A program made the translations under genes and the position numbers. This document shows positions 22,775 to 35,878 of a stretch of DNA of 64,000 nt, in pieces; the first letter of the stretch is position 1; every line of letters starts with the position of its first letter. A model generated the notes under the pieces. It was not told where the DNA came from. It was given only the letters and a program-made list of their open reading frames with translations, and searched no databases. Source of the stretch: Blastomussa wellsi (lineage: Eukaryota; Cnidaria; Anthozoa; Scleractinia; Plerogyridae); contig OX393569.1 of assembly GCA_947652115.1 (NCBI GenBank), positions 20,400,934 through 20,464,933 of the forward strand. Reading direction: 5' to 3'.

Positions 22775-24422
22775 ACTAAGGAATTACTCTCGATCAGGCT
22801 TGGGGGCCGGGTAATTCCTCCCCGGAATCCGTTTTTTATTTTTTAAAAACTTTTTTGGGTAATTTTTGGCGTTATTTTATTTTATTTTGCATTTTCTTTT
22901 CTTCATTTTGGTAGCGAAAACCGCTGTTTGGTAAAATAAAGATACACTTTATTCGAAAGAAATGCATTTTGTGGCATTTGCAGAAGAATCTGATGACCAA
23001 ATAGAAGTTCTCTCGTTTCTTTCTTTCTGAGCTTGAGACCATGCATCGATTTAAGACTGATTCAGGTCAGCTGTCGCGCTCGAATTGTCTGTATTTATTA
23101 GATGCCATTTCATGACTGTTGCATAAGAAAAAATTCAGTCTACTCAACTGCCGGGAATGTTTTGATTGAGCGGCAGAGCATGCAACACCCCTCAAATTCC
23201 AACTTTTTGACCCAGCATGTACTTCCGGAAACGAAACACTATTTCTTTCATGAAATAGTTCTTTGTTGCCATTGTTAGCAAGTCTCGATCTCCAGATAAC
23301 GATCGATTTGAAATTCGACAACGCCCGCTAAACTGCAATTGATCTCTAGAATTATTTATTCTGCCTTCTAAAGGAAATTTGCTGGAGGACATCATTAAGT
23401 CCAATGAAGGTGAAAGTCTAGCGATTTGATAGTTATGGGTCGGCTATTATCTTGCCTTAGCAAAGGTCGAACTGGTTGACTCCAATGCACTCCGACTCGT
23501 TCCGTCGTGCGAGGCAAGAAAATGAAGTGCTTGCTTTAGAAGGCAAAGGGTCTTTCGTCACATCAAATACGACTAGCAACCAGACTTATTGCGTGATTTG
23601 AAAGACGCCATATCGATATTTGGCTTGAACTTGACTGTGGCGAAAGACAAAGGGTGGGGACTAATCGTTCACAAGACTCTTGGTAGTTCAAACAGGATAA
23701 GAAAAGCCTGGACGATCAAGATCACGAGAATTAAATAAATATTCTGATAAATCAATAGTATAGTAGTATCAATAGTATTGTACCGAAACGTAAACGGGCT
23801 GAGCTGCGGCCGGTCTTCTGCGACAACTGGATGGTTGACCAACGAACAAGAAGCTTCGAAGGACAAAAATGGCCGACAAAACAACACTAACCGAAAACAA
23901 CGAAACCACACAAAACGAGAACAAAGGACAAAGGACCCTAAACCAAAAAAGTTGCAGGGCCTCCGGCCATACTCTGGTTAGGTCAATGAGCGATGATCTG
24001 AGTCAAATGTGTTTTGATCTCGGACAATGGCCAAGACTTGTGGGATGTGCAGTTTGAAAGGCTTGAAACAATTTAACGGAGGCTTAAGAATCCCTGAATT
24101 TGAGTTATTTTCAAGGTCTAGATTCTTGCGAAACATTAATCCCACCTAATGAAATTTGAAGTTTGCTGTTTTTAACCCATTTTAACTGTTCTAACAGAGT
24201 ACGCATCCTCAGTCACAACCCCTAATTTGCAAACTCAACACACCGACTTTTTATGCTAATATCCCCAAGGGATTACAGAGGTGGCCTAGCGGTCATCGTG
24301 GCGCGCAACGAGGACACAAACGTCACCAGAGGTCGAGGGTTCGAGTCTCGCTCATAGGGATTATTCTACAACTGGCTTGGGGGCCGAATAATTCCTCCCC
24401 GGAGTGGAGATTTGGATCTAAG
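22775..24422. repeat. Satellite unit 7 (type D, 1648 bp)
   Basis: Type D markers. tRNA-like module intact. Confidence 0.93.
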
Positions 24423-26069
24423 ACTAAGGAATTACTCTCGATCAGGCTTGGGGGCCGGGTAATTCCTCCCCGGAATCCGATTTTTATTTTTTAAAAACTT
24501 TTTTGGGTAATTTTTGGCGTTATTTTATTTTATTTTGCATTTTCTTTTCTTCATTTTGGTAGCGAAAACCGCTGTTTGGTAAAATAAAGATACACTTTAT
24601 TCGAAAGAAATGCATTTTGTGGCATTTGCAGAAGAATCTGATGACCAAATAGAAGTTCTCTCGTTTCTTTCTTTCTGAGCTTGAGACCATGCATCGATTT
24701 AAGACTGATTCAGGTCAGCTGTCGCGCTCGAATTGTCTGTATTTATTAGATGCCATTTCATGACTGTTGCATAAGAAAAAATTCAGTCTACTCAACTGCC
24801 GGGAATGTTTTGATTGAGCGGCAGAGCATGCAACACCCCTCAAATTCCAACTTTTTGACCCAGCATGTACTTCCGGAAACGAAACACTATTTCTTTCATG
24901 AAATAGTTCTTTGTTGCCATTGTTAGCAAGTCTCGATCTCCAGATAACGATCGATTTGAAATTCGACAACGCCCGCTAAACTGCAATTGATCTCTAGAAT
25001 TATTTATTCTGCCTTCTAAAGGAAATTTGCTGGAGGACATCATTAAGTCCAATGAAGGTGAAAGTCTAGCGATTTGATAGTTATGGGTCGGCTATTATCT
25101 TGCCTTAGCAAAGGTCGAACTGGTTGACTCCAATGCACTCCGACTCGTTCCGTCGTGCGAGGCAAGAAAATGAAGTGCTTGCTTTAGAAGGCAAAGGGTC
25201 TTTCGTCACATCAAATACGACTAGCAACCAGACTTATTGCGTGATTTGAAAGACGCCATATCGATATTTGGCTTGAACTTGACTGTGGCGAAAGACAAGG
25301 GTGGGGACTAATCGTTCACAAGACTCTTGGTAGTTCAAACAGGATATGAAAAGCCTGGACGATCAAGATCACGAGAATTAAATAAATATTCTGATAAATC
25401 AATAGTATAGTAGTATCAATAGTATTGTACCGAAACGTAAACGGGCTGAGCTGCGGCCGGTCTTCTGCGACAACTGGATGGTTGACCAACGAACAAGAAG
25501 CTTCGAAGGACAAAAATGGCCGACAAAACAACACTAACCGAAAACAACGAAACCACACAAAACGAGAACAAAGGACAAAGGACCCTAAACCAAAAAAGTT
25601 GCAGGGCCTCCGGCCATACTCTGGTTAGGTCAATGAGCGATGATCTGAGTCAAATGTGTTTTGATCTCGGACAATGGCCAAGACTTGTGGGATGTGCAGT
25701 TTGAAAGGCTTGAAACAATTTAACGGAGGCTTAAGAATCCCTGAATTTGAGTTATTTTCAAGGTCTAGATTCTTGCGAAACATTAATCCCACCTAATGAA
25801 ATTTGAAGTTTGCTGTTTTTAACCCATTTTAACTGTTCTAACAGAGTACGCATCCTCAGTCACAACCCCTAATTTGCAAACTCAACACACCGACTTTTTA
25901 TGCTAATATCCCCAAGGGATTACAGAGGTGGCCTAGCGGTCATCGTGGCGCGCAACGAGGACACAAACGTCACTAGAGGTCGAGGGTTCGAGTCTCGCTC
26001 ATAGGGATTATTCTAAAACTGGCTTGGGGGCCGAATAATTCCTCCCCGGAGTGGAGATTTGGATCTAAG
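24423..26069. repeat. Satellite unit 8 (type E, 1647 bp)
   Basis: Type E markers: GACAAGGGTG and GGATATGAAAAG combined with ACAAAGGACAAAGG, plus CGTCACTAGAGG near 25970, shared only with unit 13. Confidence 0.93.
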
Positions 26070-27717
26070 ACTAAGGAATTACTCTCGATCAGGCTTGGGG
26101 GCCGGGTAATTCCTCCCCGGAATCCGTTTTTTATTTTTTAAAAACTTTTTTGGGTAATTTTTGGCGTTATTTTATTTTATTTTGCATTTTCTTTTCTTCA
26201 TTTTGGTAGCGAAAACCGCTGTTTGGTAAAATAAAGATACACTTTATTCGAAAGAAATGCATTTTGTGGCATTTGCAGAAGAATCTGATGACCAAATAGA
26301 AGTTCTCTCGTTTCTTTCTTTCTGAGCTTGAGACCATGCATCGATTTAAGACTGATTCAGGTCAGCTGTCGCGCTCGAATTGTCTGTATTTATTAGATGC
26401 CATTTCATGACTGTTGCATAAGAAAAAATTCAGTCTACTCAACTGCCGGGAATGTTTTGATTGAGCGGCAGAGCATGCAACACCCCTCAAATTCCAACTT
26501 TTTGACCCAGCATGTACTTCCGGAAACGAAACACTATTTCTTTCATGAAATAGTTCTTTGTTGCCATTGTTAGCAAGTCTCGATCTCCAGATAACGATCG
26601 ATTTGAAATTCGACAACGCCCGCTAAACTGCAATTGATCTCTAGAATTATTTATTCTGCCTTCTAAAGGAAATTTGCTGGAGGACATCATTAAGTCCAAT
26701 GAAGGTGAAAGTCTAGCGATTTGATAGTTATGGGTCGGCTATTATCTTGCCTTAGCAAAGGTCGAACTGGTTGACTCCAATGCACTCCGACTCGTTCCGT
26801 CGTGCGAGGCAAGAAAATGAAGTGCTTGCTTTAGAAGGCAAAGGGTCTTTCGTCACATCAAATACGACTAGCAACCAGACTTATTGCGTGATTTGAAAGA
26901 CGCCATATCGATATTTGGCTTGAACTTGACTGTGGCGAAAGACAAAGGGTGGGGACTAATCGTTCACAAGACTCTTGGTAGTTCAAACAGGATAAGAAAA
27001 GCCTGGACGATCAAGATCACGAGAATTAAATAAATATTCTGATAAATCAATAGTATAGTAGTATCAATAGTATTGTACCGAAACGTAAACGGGCTGAGCT
27101 GCGGCCGGTCTTCTGCGACAACTGGATGGTTGACCAACGAACAAGAAGCTTCGAAGGACAAAAATGGCCGACAAAACAACACTAACCGAAAACAACGAAA
27201 CCACACAAAACGAGAACAAAGGACAAAGGACCCTAAACCAAAAAAGTTGCAGGGCCTCCGGCCATACTCTGGTTAGGTCAATGAGCGATGATCTGAGTCA
27301 AATGTGTTTTGATCTCGGACAATGGCCAAGACTTGTGGGATGTGCAGTTTGAAAGGCTTGAAACAATTTAACGGAGGCTTAAGAATCCCTGAATTTGAGT
27401 TATTTTCAAGGTCTAGATTCTTGCGAAACATTAATCCCACCTAATGAAATTTGAAGTTTGCTGTTTTTAACCCATTTTAACTGTTCTAACAGAGTACGCA
27501 TCCTCAGTCACAACCCCTAATTTGCAAACTCAACACACCGACTTTTTATGCTAATATCCCCAAGGGATTACAGAGGTGGCCTAGCGGTCATCGTGGCGCG
27601 CAACGAGGACACAAACGTCACCAGAGGTCGAGGGTTCGAGTCTCGCTCATAGGGATTATTCTACAACTGGCTTGGGGGCCGAATAATTCCTCCCCGGAGT
27701 GGAGATTTGGATCTAAG
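26070..27717. repeat. Satellite unit 9 (type D, 1648 bp)
   Basis: Type D markers. Closes the first five-unit higher-order repeat (19530-27717). Confidence 0.93.
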
Positions 27718-29364
27718 ACTAAGGAATTACTCTCGATCAGGCTTGGGGGCCGGGTAATTCCTCCCCGGAATCCGATTTTTATTTTTTAAAAACTTTTTTG
27801 GGTAATTTTTGGCGTTATTTTATTTTATTTTGCATTTTCTTTTCTTCATTTTGGTAGCGAAAACCGCTGTTTGGTAAAATAAAGATACACTTTATTCGAA
27901 AGAAATGCATTTTGTGGCATTTGCAGAAGAATCTGATGACCAAATAGAAGTTCTCTCGTTTCTTTCTTTCTGAGCTTGAGACCATGCATCGATTTAAGAC
28001 TGATTCAGGTCAGCTGTCGCGCTCGAATTGTCTGTATTTATTAGATGCCATTTCATGACTGTTGCATAAGAAAAAATTCAGTCTACTCAACTGCCGGGAA
28101 TGTTTTGATTGAGCGGCAGAGCATGCAACACCCCTCAAATTCCAACTTTTTGACCCAGCATGTACTTCCGGAAACGAAACACTATTTCTTTCATGAAATA
28201 GTTCTTTGTTGCCATTGTTAGCAAGTCTCGATCTCCAGATAACGATCGATTTGAAATTCGACAACGCCCGCTAAACTGCAATTGATCTCTAGAATTATTT
28301 ATTCTGCCTTCTAAAGGAAATTTGCTGGAGGACATCATTAAGTCCAATGAAGGTGAAAGTCTAGCGATTTGATAGTTATGGGTCGGCTATTATCTTGCCT
28401 TAGCAAAGGTCGAACTGGTTGACTCCAATGCACTCCGACTCGTTCCGTCGTGCGAGGCAAGAAAATGAAGTGCTTGCTTTAGAAGGCAAAGGGTCTTTCG
28501 TCACATCAAATACGACTAGCAACCAGACTTATTGCGTGATTTGAAAGACGCCATATCGATATTTGGCTTGAACTTGACTGTGGCGAAAGACAAGGGTGGG
28601 GACTAATCGTTCACAAGACTCTTGGTAGTTCAAACAGGATATGAAAAGCCTGGACGATCAAGATCACGAGAATTAAATAAATATTCTGATAAATCAATAG
28701 TATAGTAGTATCAATAGTATTGTACCGAAACGTAAACGGGCTGAGCTGCGGCCGGTCTTCTGCGACAACTGGATGGTTGACCAACGAACAAGAAGCTTCG
28801 AAGGACAAAAATGGCCGACAAAACAACACTAACCGAAAATAACGAAACCACACAAAACGAGAACAAAAGACAAAGGACCCTAAACCAAAAAAGTTGCAGG
28901 GCCTCCGGCCATACTCTGGTTAGGTCAATGAGCGATGATCTGAGTCAAATGTGTTTTGATCTCGGACAATGGCCAAGACTTGTGGGATGTGCAGTTTGAA
29001 AGGCTTGAAACAATTTAACGGAGGCTTAAGAATCCCTGAATTTGAGTTATTTTCAAGGTCTAGATTCTTGCGAAACATTAATCCCACCTAATTAAATTTG
29101 AAGTTTGCTGTTTTTAACCCATTTTAACTGTTCTAACAGAGTACGCATCCTCAGTCACAACCCCTAATTTGCAAACTCAACACACCGACTTTTTATGCTA
29201 ATATCCCCAAGGGATTACAGAGGTGGCCTAGCGGTCATCGTGGCGCGCAACGAGGACACAAACGTCACCAGAGGTCGAGGGTTCGAGTCTCGCTCATAGG
29301 GATTATTCTAAAACTGGCTTGGGGGCCGAATAATTCCTCCCCGGAGTGGAGATTTGGATCTAAG
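27718..29364. repeat. Satellite unit 10 (type B, 1647 bp)
   Basis: Type B markers. Opens the second higher-order repeat, 8,188 bp after unit 5. Confidence 0.93.
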
Positions 29365-30962
29365 ACTAAGGAATTACTCTCGATCAGGCTTGGGGGCCGG
29401 GTAATTCCTCCCCCGAATCCGATTTTTATTTTTTAAAAACTTTTTTGGGTAATTTTTGGCGTTATTTTATTTTATTTTGCATTTTCTTTTCTTCATTTTG
29501 GTAGCGAAAACCGCTGTTTGGTAAAATAAAGATACACTTTATTCGAAAGAAATGCATTTTGTGGCATTTGCAGAAGAATCTGATGACCAAATAGAAGTTC
29601 TCTCGTTTCTTTCTTTCTGAGCTTGAGACCATGCATCGATTTAAGACTGATTCAGGTCAGCTGTCGCGCTCGAATTGTCTGTATTTATTAGATGCCATTT
29701 CATGACTGTTGCATAAGAAAAAATTCAGTCTACTCAACTGCCGGGAATGTTTTGATTGAGCGGCAGAGCATGCAACACCCCTCAAATTCCAACTTTTTGA
29801 CCCAGCATGTACTTCCGGAAACGAAACACTATTTCTTTCATGAAATAGTTCTTTGTTGCCATTGTTAGCAAGTCTCGATCTCCAGATAACGATCGATTTG
29901 AAATTCGACAACGCCCGCTAAACTGCAATTGATCTCTAGAATTATTTATTCTGCCTTCTAAAGGAAATTTGCTGGAGGACATCATTAAGTCCAATGAAGG
30001 TGAAAGTCTAGCGATTTGATAGTTATGGGTCGGCTATTATCTTGCCTTAGCAAAGGTCGAACTGGTTGACTCCAATGCACTCCGACTCGTTCCGTCGTGC
30101 GAGGCAAGAAAATGAAGTGCTTGCTTTAGAAGGCAAAGGGTCTTTCGTCACATCAAATACGACTAGCAACCAGACTTATTGCGTGATTTGAAAGACGCCA
30201 TATCGATATTTGGCTTGAACTTGACTGTGGCGAAAGACAAAGGGTGGGGACTAATCGTTCACAAGACTCTTGGTAGTTCAAACAGGATAAGAAAAGCCTG
30301 GACGATCAAGATCACGAGAATTAAATAAATATTCTGATAAATCAATAGTATAGTAGTATCAATAGTATTGTACCGAAACGTAAACGGGCTGAGCTGCGGC
30401 CGGTCTTCTGCGACAACTGGATGGTTGACCAACGAACAAGAAGCTTCGAAGGACAAAAATGGCCGACAAAACAACACTAACCGAAAACAACGAAACCACA
30501 CAAAACGAGAACAAAGGACAAAGGACCCTAAACCAAAAAAGTTGCAGGGCCTCCGGCCATACTCTGGTTAGGTCAATGAGCGATGATCTGAGTCAAATGT
30601 GTTTTGATCTCGGACAATGGCCAAGACTTGTGGGATGTGCAGTTTGAAAGGCTTGAAACAATTTAACGGAGGCTTAAGAATCCCTGAATTTGAGTTATTT
30701 TCAAGGTCTAGATTCTTGCGAAACATTAATCCCACCTAATGAAATTTGAAGTTTGCTGTTTTTAACCCATTTTAACTGTTCTAACAGAGTACGCATCCTC
30801 AGTCACAACCCCTAATTTGCAAACTCAACACACCGACTTTTTATGCTAATATCCCCAAGAGATTACAGAGGTGGCCTAGCGGTCATCGTGGCGCGCAACG
30901 AGGACACAAACGTCACTTGGGGGCCGAATAATTCCTCCCCGGAGTGGAGATTTGGATCTAAG
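29365..30962. repeat. Satellite unit 11 (type C, 1598 bp, B box deleted)
   Basis: Same deletion and CCCCAAGAGATT marker as unit 6, plus a private CTCCCCCGAATCC near 29410. Confidence 0.93.
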
Positions 30963-32610
30963 ACTAAGGAATTACTCTCGATCAGGCTTGGGGGCCGGGT
31001 AATTCCTCCCCGGAATCCGTTTTTTATTTTTTAAAAACTTTTTTGGGTAATTTTTGGCGTTATTTTATTTTATTTTGCATTTTCTTTTCTTCATTTTGGT
31101 AGCGAAAACCGCTGTTTGGTAAAATAAAGATACACTTTATTCGAAAGAAATGCATTTTGTGGCATTTGCAGAAGAATCTGATGACCAAATAGAAGTTCTC
31201 TCGTTTCTTTCTTTCTGAGCTTGAGACCATGCATCGATTTAAGACTGATTCAGGTCAGCTGTCGCGCTCGAATTGTCTGTATTTATTAGATGCCATTTCA
31301 TGACTGTTGCATAAGAAAAAATTCAGTCTACTCAACTGCCGGGAATGTTTTGATTGAGCGGCAGAGCATGCAACACCCCTCAAATTCCAACTTTTTGACC
31401 CAGCATGTACTTCCGGAAACGAAACACTATTTCTTTCATGAAATAGTTCTTTGTTGCCATTGTTAGCAAGTCTCGATCTCCAGATAACGATCGATTTGAA
31501 ATTCGACAACGCCCGCTAAACTGCAATTGATCTCTAGAATTATTTATTCTGCCTTCTAAAGGAAATTTGCTGGAGGACATCATTAAGTCCAATGAAGGTG
31601 AAAGTCTAGCGATTTGATAGTTATGGGTCGGCTATTATCTTGCCTTAGCAAAGGTCGAACTGGTTGACTCCAATGCACTCCGACTCGTTCCGTCGTGCGA
31701 GGCAAGAAAATGAAGTGCTTGCTTTAGAAGGCAAAGGGTCTTTCGTCACATCAAATACGACTAGCAACCAGACTTATTGCGTGATTTGAAAGACGCCATA
31801 TCGATATTTGGCTTGAACTTGACTGTGGCGAAAGACAAAGGGTGGGGACTAATCGTTCACAAGACTCTTGGTAGTTCAAACAGGATAAGAAAAGCCTGGA
31901 CGATCAAGATCACGAGAATTAAATAAATATTCTGATAAATCAATAGTATAGTAGTATCAATAGTATTGTACCGAAACGTAAACGGGCTGAGCTGCGGCCG
32001 GTCTTCTGCGACAACTGGATGGTTGACCAACGAACAAGAAGCTTCGAAGGACAAAAATGGCCGACAAAACAACACTAACCGAAAACAACGAAACCACACA
32101 AAACGAGAACAAAGGACAAAGGACCCTAAACCAAAAAAGTTGCAGGGCCTCCGGCCATACTCTGGTTAGGTCAATGAGCGATGATCTGAGTCAAATGTGT
32201 TTTGATCTCGGACAATGGCCAAGACTTGTGGGATGTGCAGTTTGAAAGGCTTGAAACAATTTAACGGAGGCTTAAGAATCCCTGAATTTGAGTTATTTTC
32301 AAGGTCTAGATTCTTGCGAAACATTAATCCCACCTAATGAAATTTGAAGTTTGCTGTTTTTAACCCATTTTAACTGTTCTAACAGAGTACGCATCCTCAG
32401 TCACAACCCCTAATTTGCAAACTCAACACACCGACTTTTTATGCTAATATCCCCAAGGGATTACAGAGGTGGCCTAGCGGTCATCGTGGCGCGCAACGAG
32501 GACACAAACGTCACCAGAGGTCGAGGGTTCGAGTCTCGCTCATAGGGATTATTCTACAACTGGCTTGGGGGCCGAATAATTCCTCCCCGGAGTGGAGATT
32601 TGGATCTAAG
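30963..32610. repeat. Satellite unit 12 (type D, 1648 bp)
   Basis: Type D markers. tRNA-like module intact. Confidence 0.93.
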
Positions 32611-34257
32611 ACTAAGGAATTACTCTCGATCAGGCTTGGGGGCCGGGTAATTCCTCCCCGGAATCCGATTTTTATTTTTTAAAAACTTTTTTGGGTAATT
32701 TTTGGCGTTATTTTATTTTATTTTGCATTTTCTTTTCTTCATTTTGGTAGCGAAAACCGCTGTTTGGTAAAATAAAGATACACTTTATTCGAAAGAAATG
32801 CATTTTGTGGCATTTGCAGAAGAATCTGATGACCAAATAGAAGTTCTCTCGTTTCTTTCTTTCTGAGCTTGAGACCATGCATCGATTTAAGACTGATTCA
32901 GGTCAGCTGTCGCGCTCGAATTGTCTGTATTTATTAGATGCCATTTCATGACTGTTGCATAAGAAAAAATTCAGTCTACTCAACTGCCGGGAATGTTTTG
33001 ATTGAGCGGCAGAGCATGCAACACCCCTCAAATTCCAACTTTTTGACCCAGCATGTACTTCCGGAAACGAAACACTATTTCTTTCATGAAATAGTTCTTT
33101 GTTGCCATTGTTAGCAAGTCTCGATCTCCAGATAACGATCGATTTGAAATTCGACAACGCCCGCTAAACTGCAATTGATCTCTAGAATTATTTATTCTGC
33201 CTTCTAAAGGAAATTTGCTGGAGGACATCATTAAGTCCAATGAAGGTGAAAGTCTAGCGATTTGATAGTTATGGGTCGGCTATTATCTTGCCTTAGCAAA
33301 GGTCGAACTGGTTGACTCCAATGCACTCCGACTCGTTCCGTCGTGCGAGGCAAGAAAATGAAGTGCTTGCTTTAGAAGGCAAAGGGTCTTTCGTCACATC
33401 AAATACGACTAGCAACCAGACTTATTGCGTGATTTGAAAGACGCCATATCGATATTTGGCTTGAACTTGACTGTGGCGAAAGACAAGGGTGGGGACTAAT
33501 CGTTCACAAGACTCTTGGTAGTTCAAACAGGATATGAAAAGCCTGGACGATCAAGATCACGAGAATTAAATAAATATTCTGATAAATCAATAGTATAGTA
33601 GTATCAATAGTATTGTACCGAAACGTAAACGGGCTGAGCTGCGGCCGGTCTTCTGCGACAACTGGATGGTTGACCAACGAACAAGAAGCTTCGAAGGACA
33701 AAAATGGCCGACAAAACAACACTAACCGAAAACAACGAAACCACACAAAACGAGAACAAAGGACAAAGGACCCTAAACCAAAAAAGTTGCAGGGCCTCCG
33801 GCCATACTCTGGTTAGGTCAATGAGCGATGATCTGAGTCAAATGTGTTTTGATCTCGGACAATGGCCAAGACTTGTGGGATGTGCAGTTTGAAAGGCTTG
33901 AAACAATTTAACGGAGGCTTAAGAATCCCTGAATTTGAGTTATTTTCAAGGTCTAGATTCTTGCGAAACATTAATCCCACCTAATGAAATTTGAAGTTTG
34001 CTGTTTTTAACCCATTTTAACTGTTCTAACAGAGTACGCATCCTCAGTCACAACCCCTAATTTGCAAACTCAACACACCGACTTTTTATGCTAATATCCC
34101 CAAGGGATTACAGAGGTGGCCTAGCGGTCATCGTGGCGCGCAACGAGGACACAAACGTCACTAGAGGTCGAGGGTTCGAGTCTCGCTCATAGGGATTATT
34201 CTAAAACTGGCTTGGGGGCCGAATAATTCCTCCCCGGAGTGGAGATTTGGATCTAAG
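32611..34257. repeat. Satellite unit 13 (type E, 1647 bp)
   Basis: Type E markers, including CGTCACTAGAGG near 34157. Confidence 0.93.
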
Positions 34258-35648
34258 ACTAAGGAATTACTCTCGATCAGGCTTGGGGGCCGGGTAATTC
34301 CTCCCCGGAATCCGTTTTTTATTTTTTAAAAACTTTTTTGGGTAATTTTTGGCGTTATTTTATTTTATTTTGCATTTTCTTTTCTTCATTTTGGTAGCGA
34401 AAACCGCTGTTTGGTAAAATAAAGATACACTTTATTCGAAAGAAATGCATTTTGTGGCATTTGCAGAAGAATCTGATGACCAAATAGAAGTTCTCTCGTT
34501 TCTTTCTTTCTGAGCTTGAGACCATGCATCGATTTAAGACTGATTCAGGTCAGCTGTCGCGCTCGAATTGTCTGTATTTATTAGATGCCATTTCATGACT
34601 GTTGCATAAGAAAAAATTCAGTCTACTCAACTGCCGGGAATGTTTTGATTGAGCGGCAGAGCATGCAACACCCCTCAAATTCCAACTTTTTGACCCAGCA
34701 TGTACTTCCGGAAACGAAACACTATTTCTTTCATGAAATAGTTCTTTGTTGCCATTGTTAGCAAGTCTCGATCTCCAGATAACGATCGATTTGAAATTCG
34801 ACAACGCCCGCTAAACTGCAATTGATCTCTAGAATTATTTATTCTGCCTTCTAAAGGAAATTTGCTGGAGGACATCATTAAGTCCAATGAAGGTGAAAGT
34901 CTAGCGATTTGATAGTTATGGGTCGGCTATTATCTTGCCTTAGCAAAGGTCGAACTGGTTGACTCCAATGCACTCCGACTCGTTCCGTCGTGCGAGGCAA
35001 GAAAATGAAGTGCTTGCTTTAGAAGGCAAAGGGTCTTTCGTCACATCAAATACGACTAGCAACCAGACTTATTGCGTGATTTGAAAGACGCCATATCGAT
35101 ATTTGGCTTGAACTTGACTGTGGCGAAAGACAAAGGGTGGGGACTAATCGTTCACAAGACTCTTGGTAGTTCAAACAGGATAAGAAAAGCCTGGACGATC
35201 AAGATCACGAGAATTAAATAAATATTCTGATAAATCAATAGTATAGTAGTATCAATAGTATTGTACCGAAACGTAAACGGGCTGAGCTGCGGCCGGTCTT
35301 CTGCGACAACTGGATGGTTGACCAACGAACAAGAAGCTTCGAAGGACAAAAATGGCCGACAAAACAACACTAACCGAAAACAACGAAACCACACAAAACG
35401 AGAACAAAGGACAAAGGACCCTAAACCAAAAAAGTTGCAGGGCCTCCGGCCATACTCTGGTTAGGTCAATGAGCGATGATCTGAGTCAAATGTGTTTTGA
35501 TCTCGGACAATGGCCAAGACTTGTGGGATGTGCAGTTTGAAAGGCTTGAAACAATTTAACGGAGGCTTAAGAATCCCTGAATTTGAGTTATTTTCAAGGT
35601 CTAGATTCTTGCGAAACATTAATCCCACCTAATGAAATTTGAAGTTTG

Positions 35649-35653
35649 CTGTT
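35649..35653. repeat. Target-site duplication CTGTT (left)
   Basis: CTGTT directly before the LTR; its partner is at 42071-42075. Empty sites in the other units read TTTG-CTGTT-TTTAACCC. Confidence 0.92.
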
Positions 35654-35837
35654 TGTTCCGGACGATTTGACGGAGATTTAAGACGGCGAAAACGGTAAAC
35701 TGCAACACGAATTTATTCACAACTTCGACTACACGGAATTCTAGACGGCACCGCCAGAAAAGGAAAAAAGGATACAAAGGTCAGTCTCGATCGCATGTCA
35801 CACAACAATGTCACGTGCATGGATTTTGGCGCGAACA
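35654..35837 (-). repeat. 3' LTR of the BEL/Pao element (184 bp)
   Basis: Begins TGTTCCGGACG and ends GGCGCGAACA on the plus strand, and is the same as 41887-42070. As the element runs on the minus strand, this copy is its 3' LTR. Confidence 0.95.
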
Positions 35838-35850
35838 TCCTCCCCCCCGT
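35838..35850 (-). other. Polypurine tract of the BEL/Pao element
   Basis: On the minus strand a purine run (GGGGGGGAGGA) directly abuts the 3' LTR, the normal place for plus-strand DNA priming. Confidence 0.8.
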
Positions 35851-35878
35851 GTTCGACGGCGGGGCGAGGCGGCGGACA

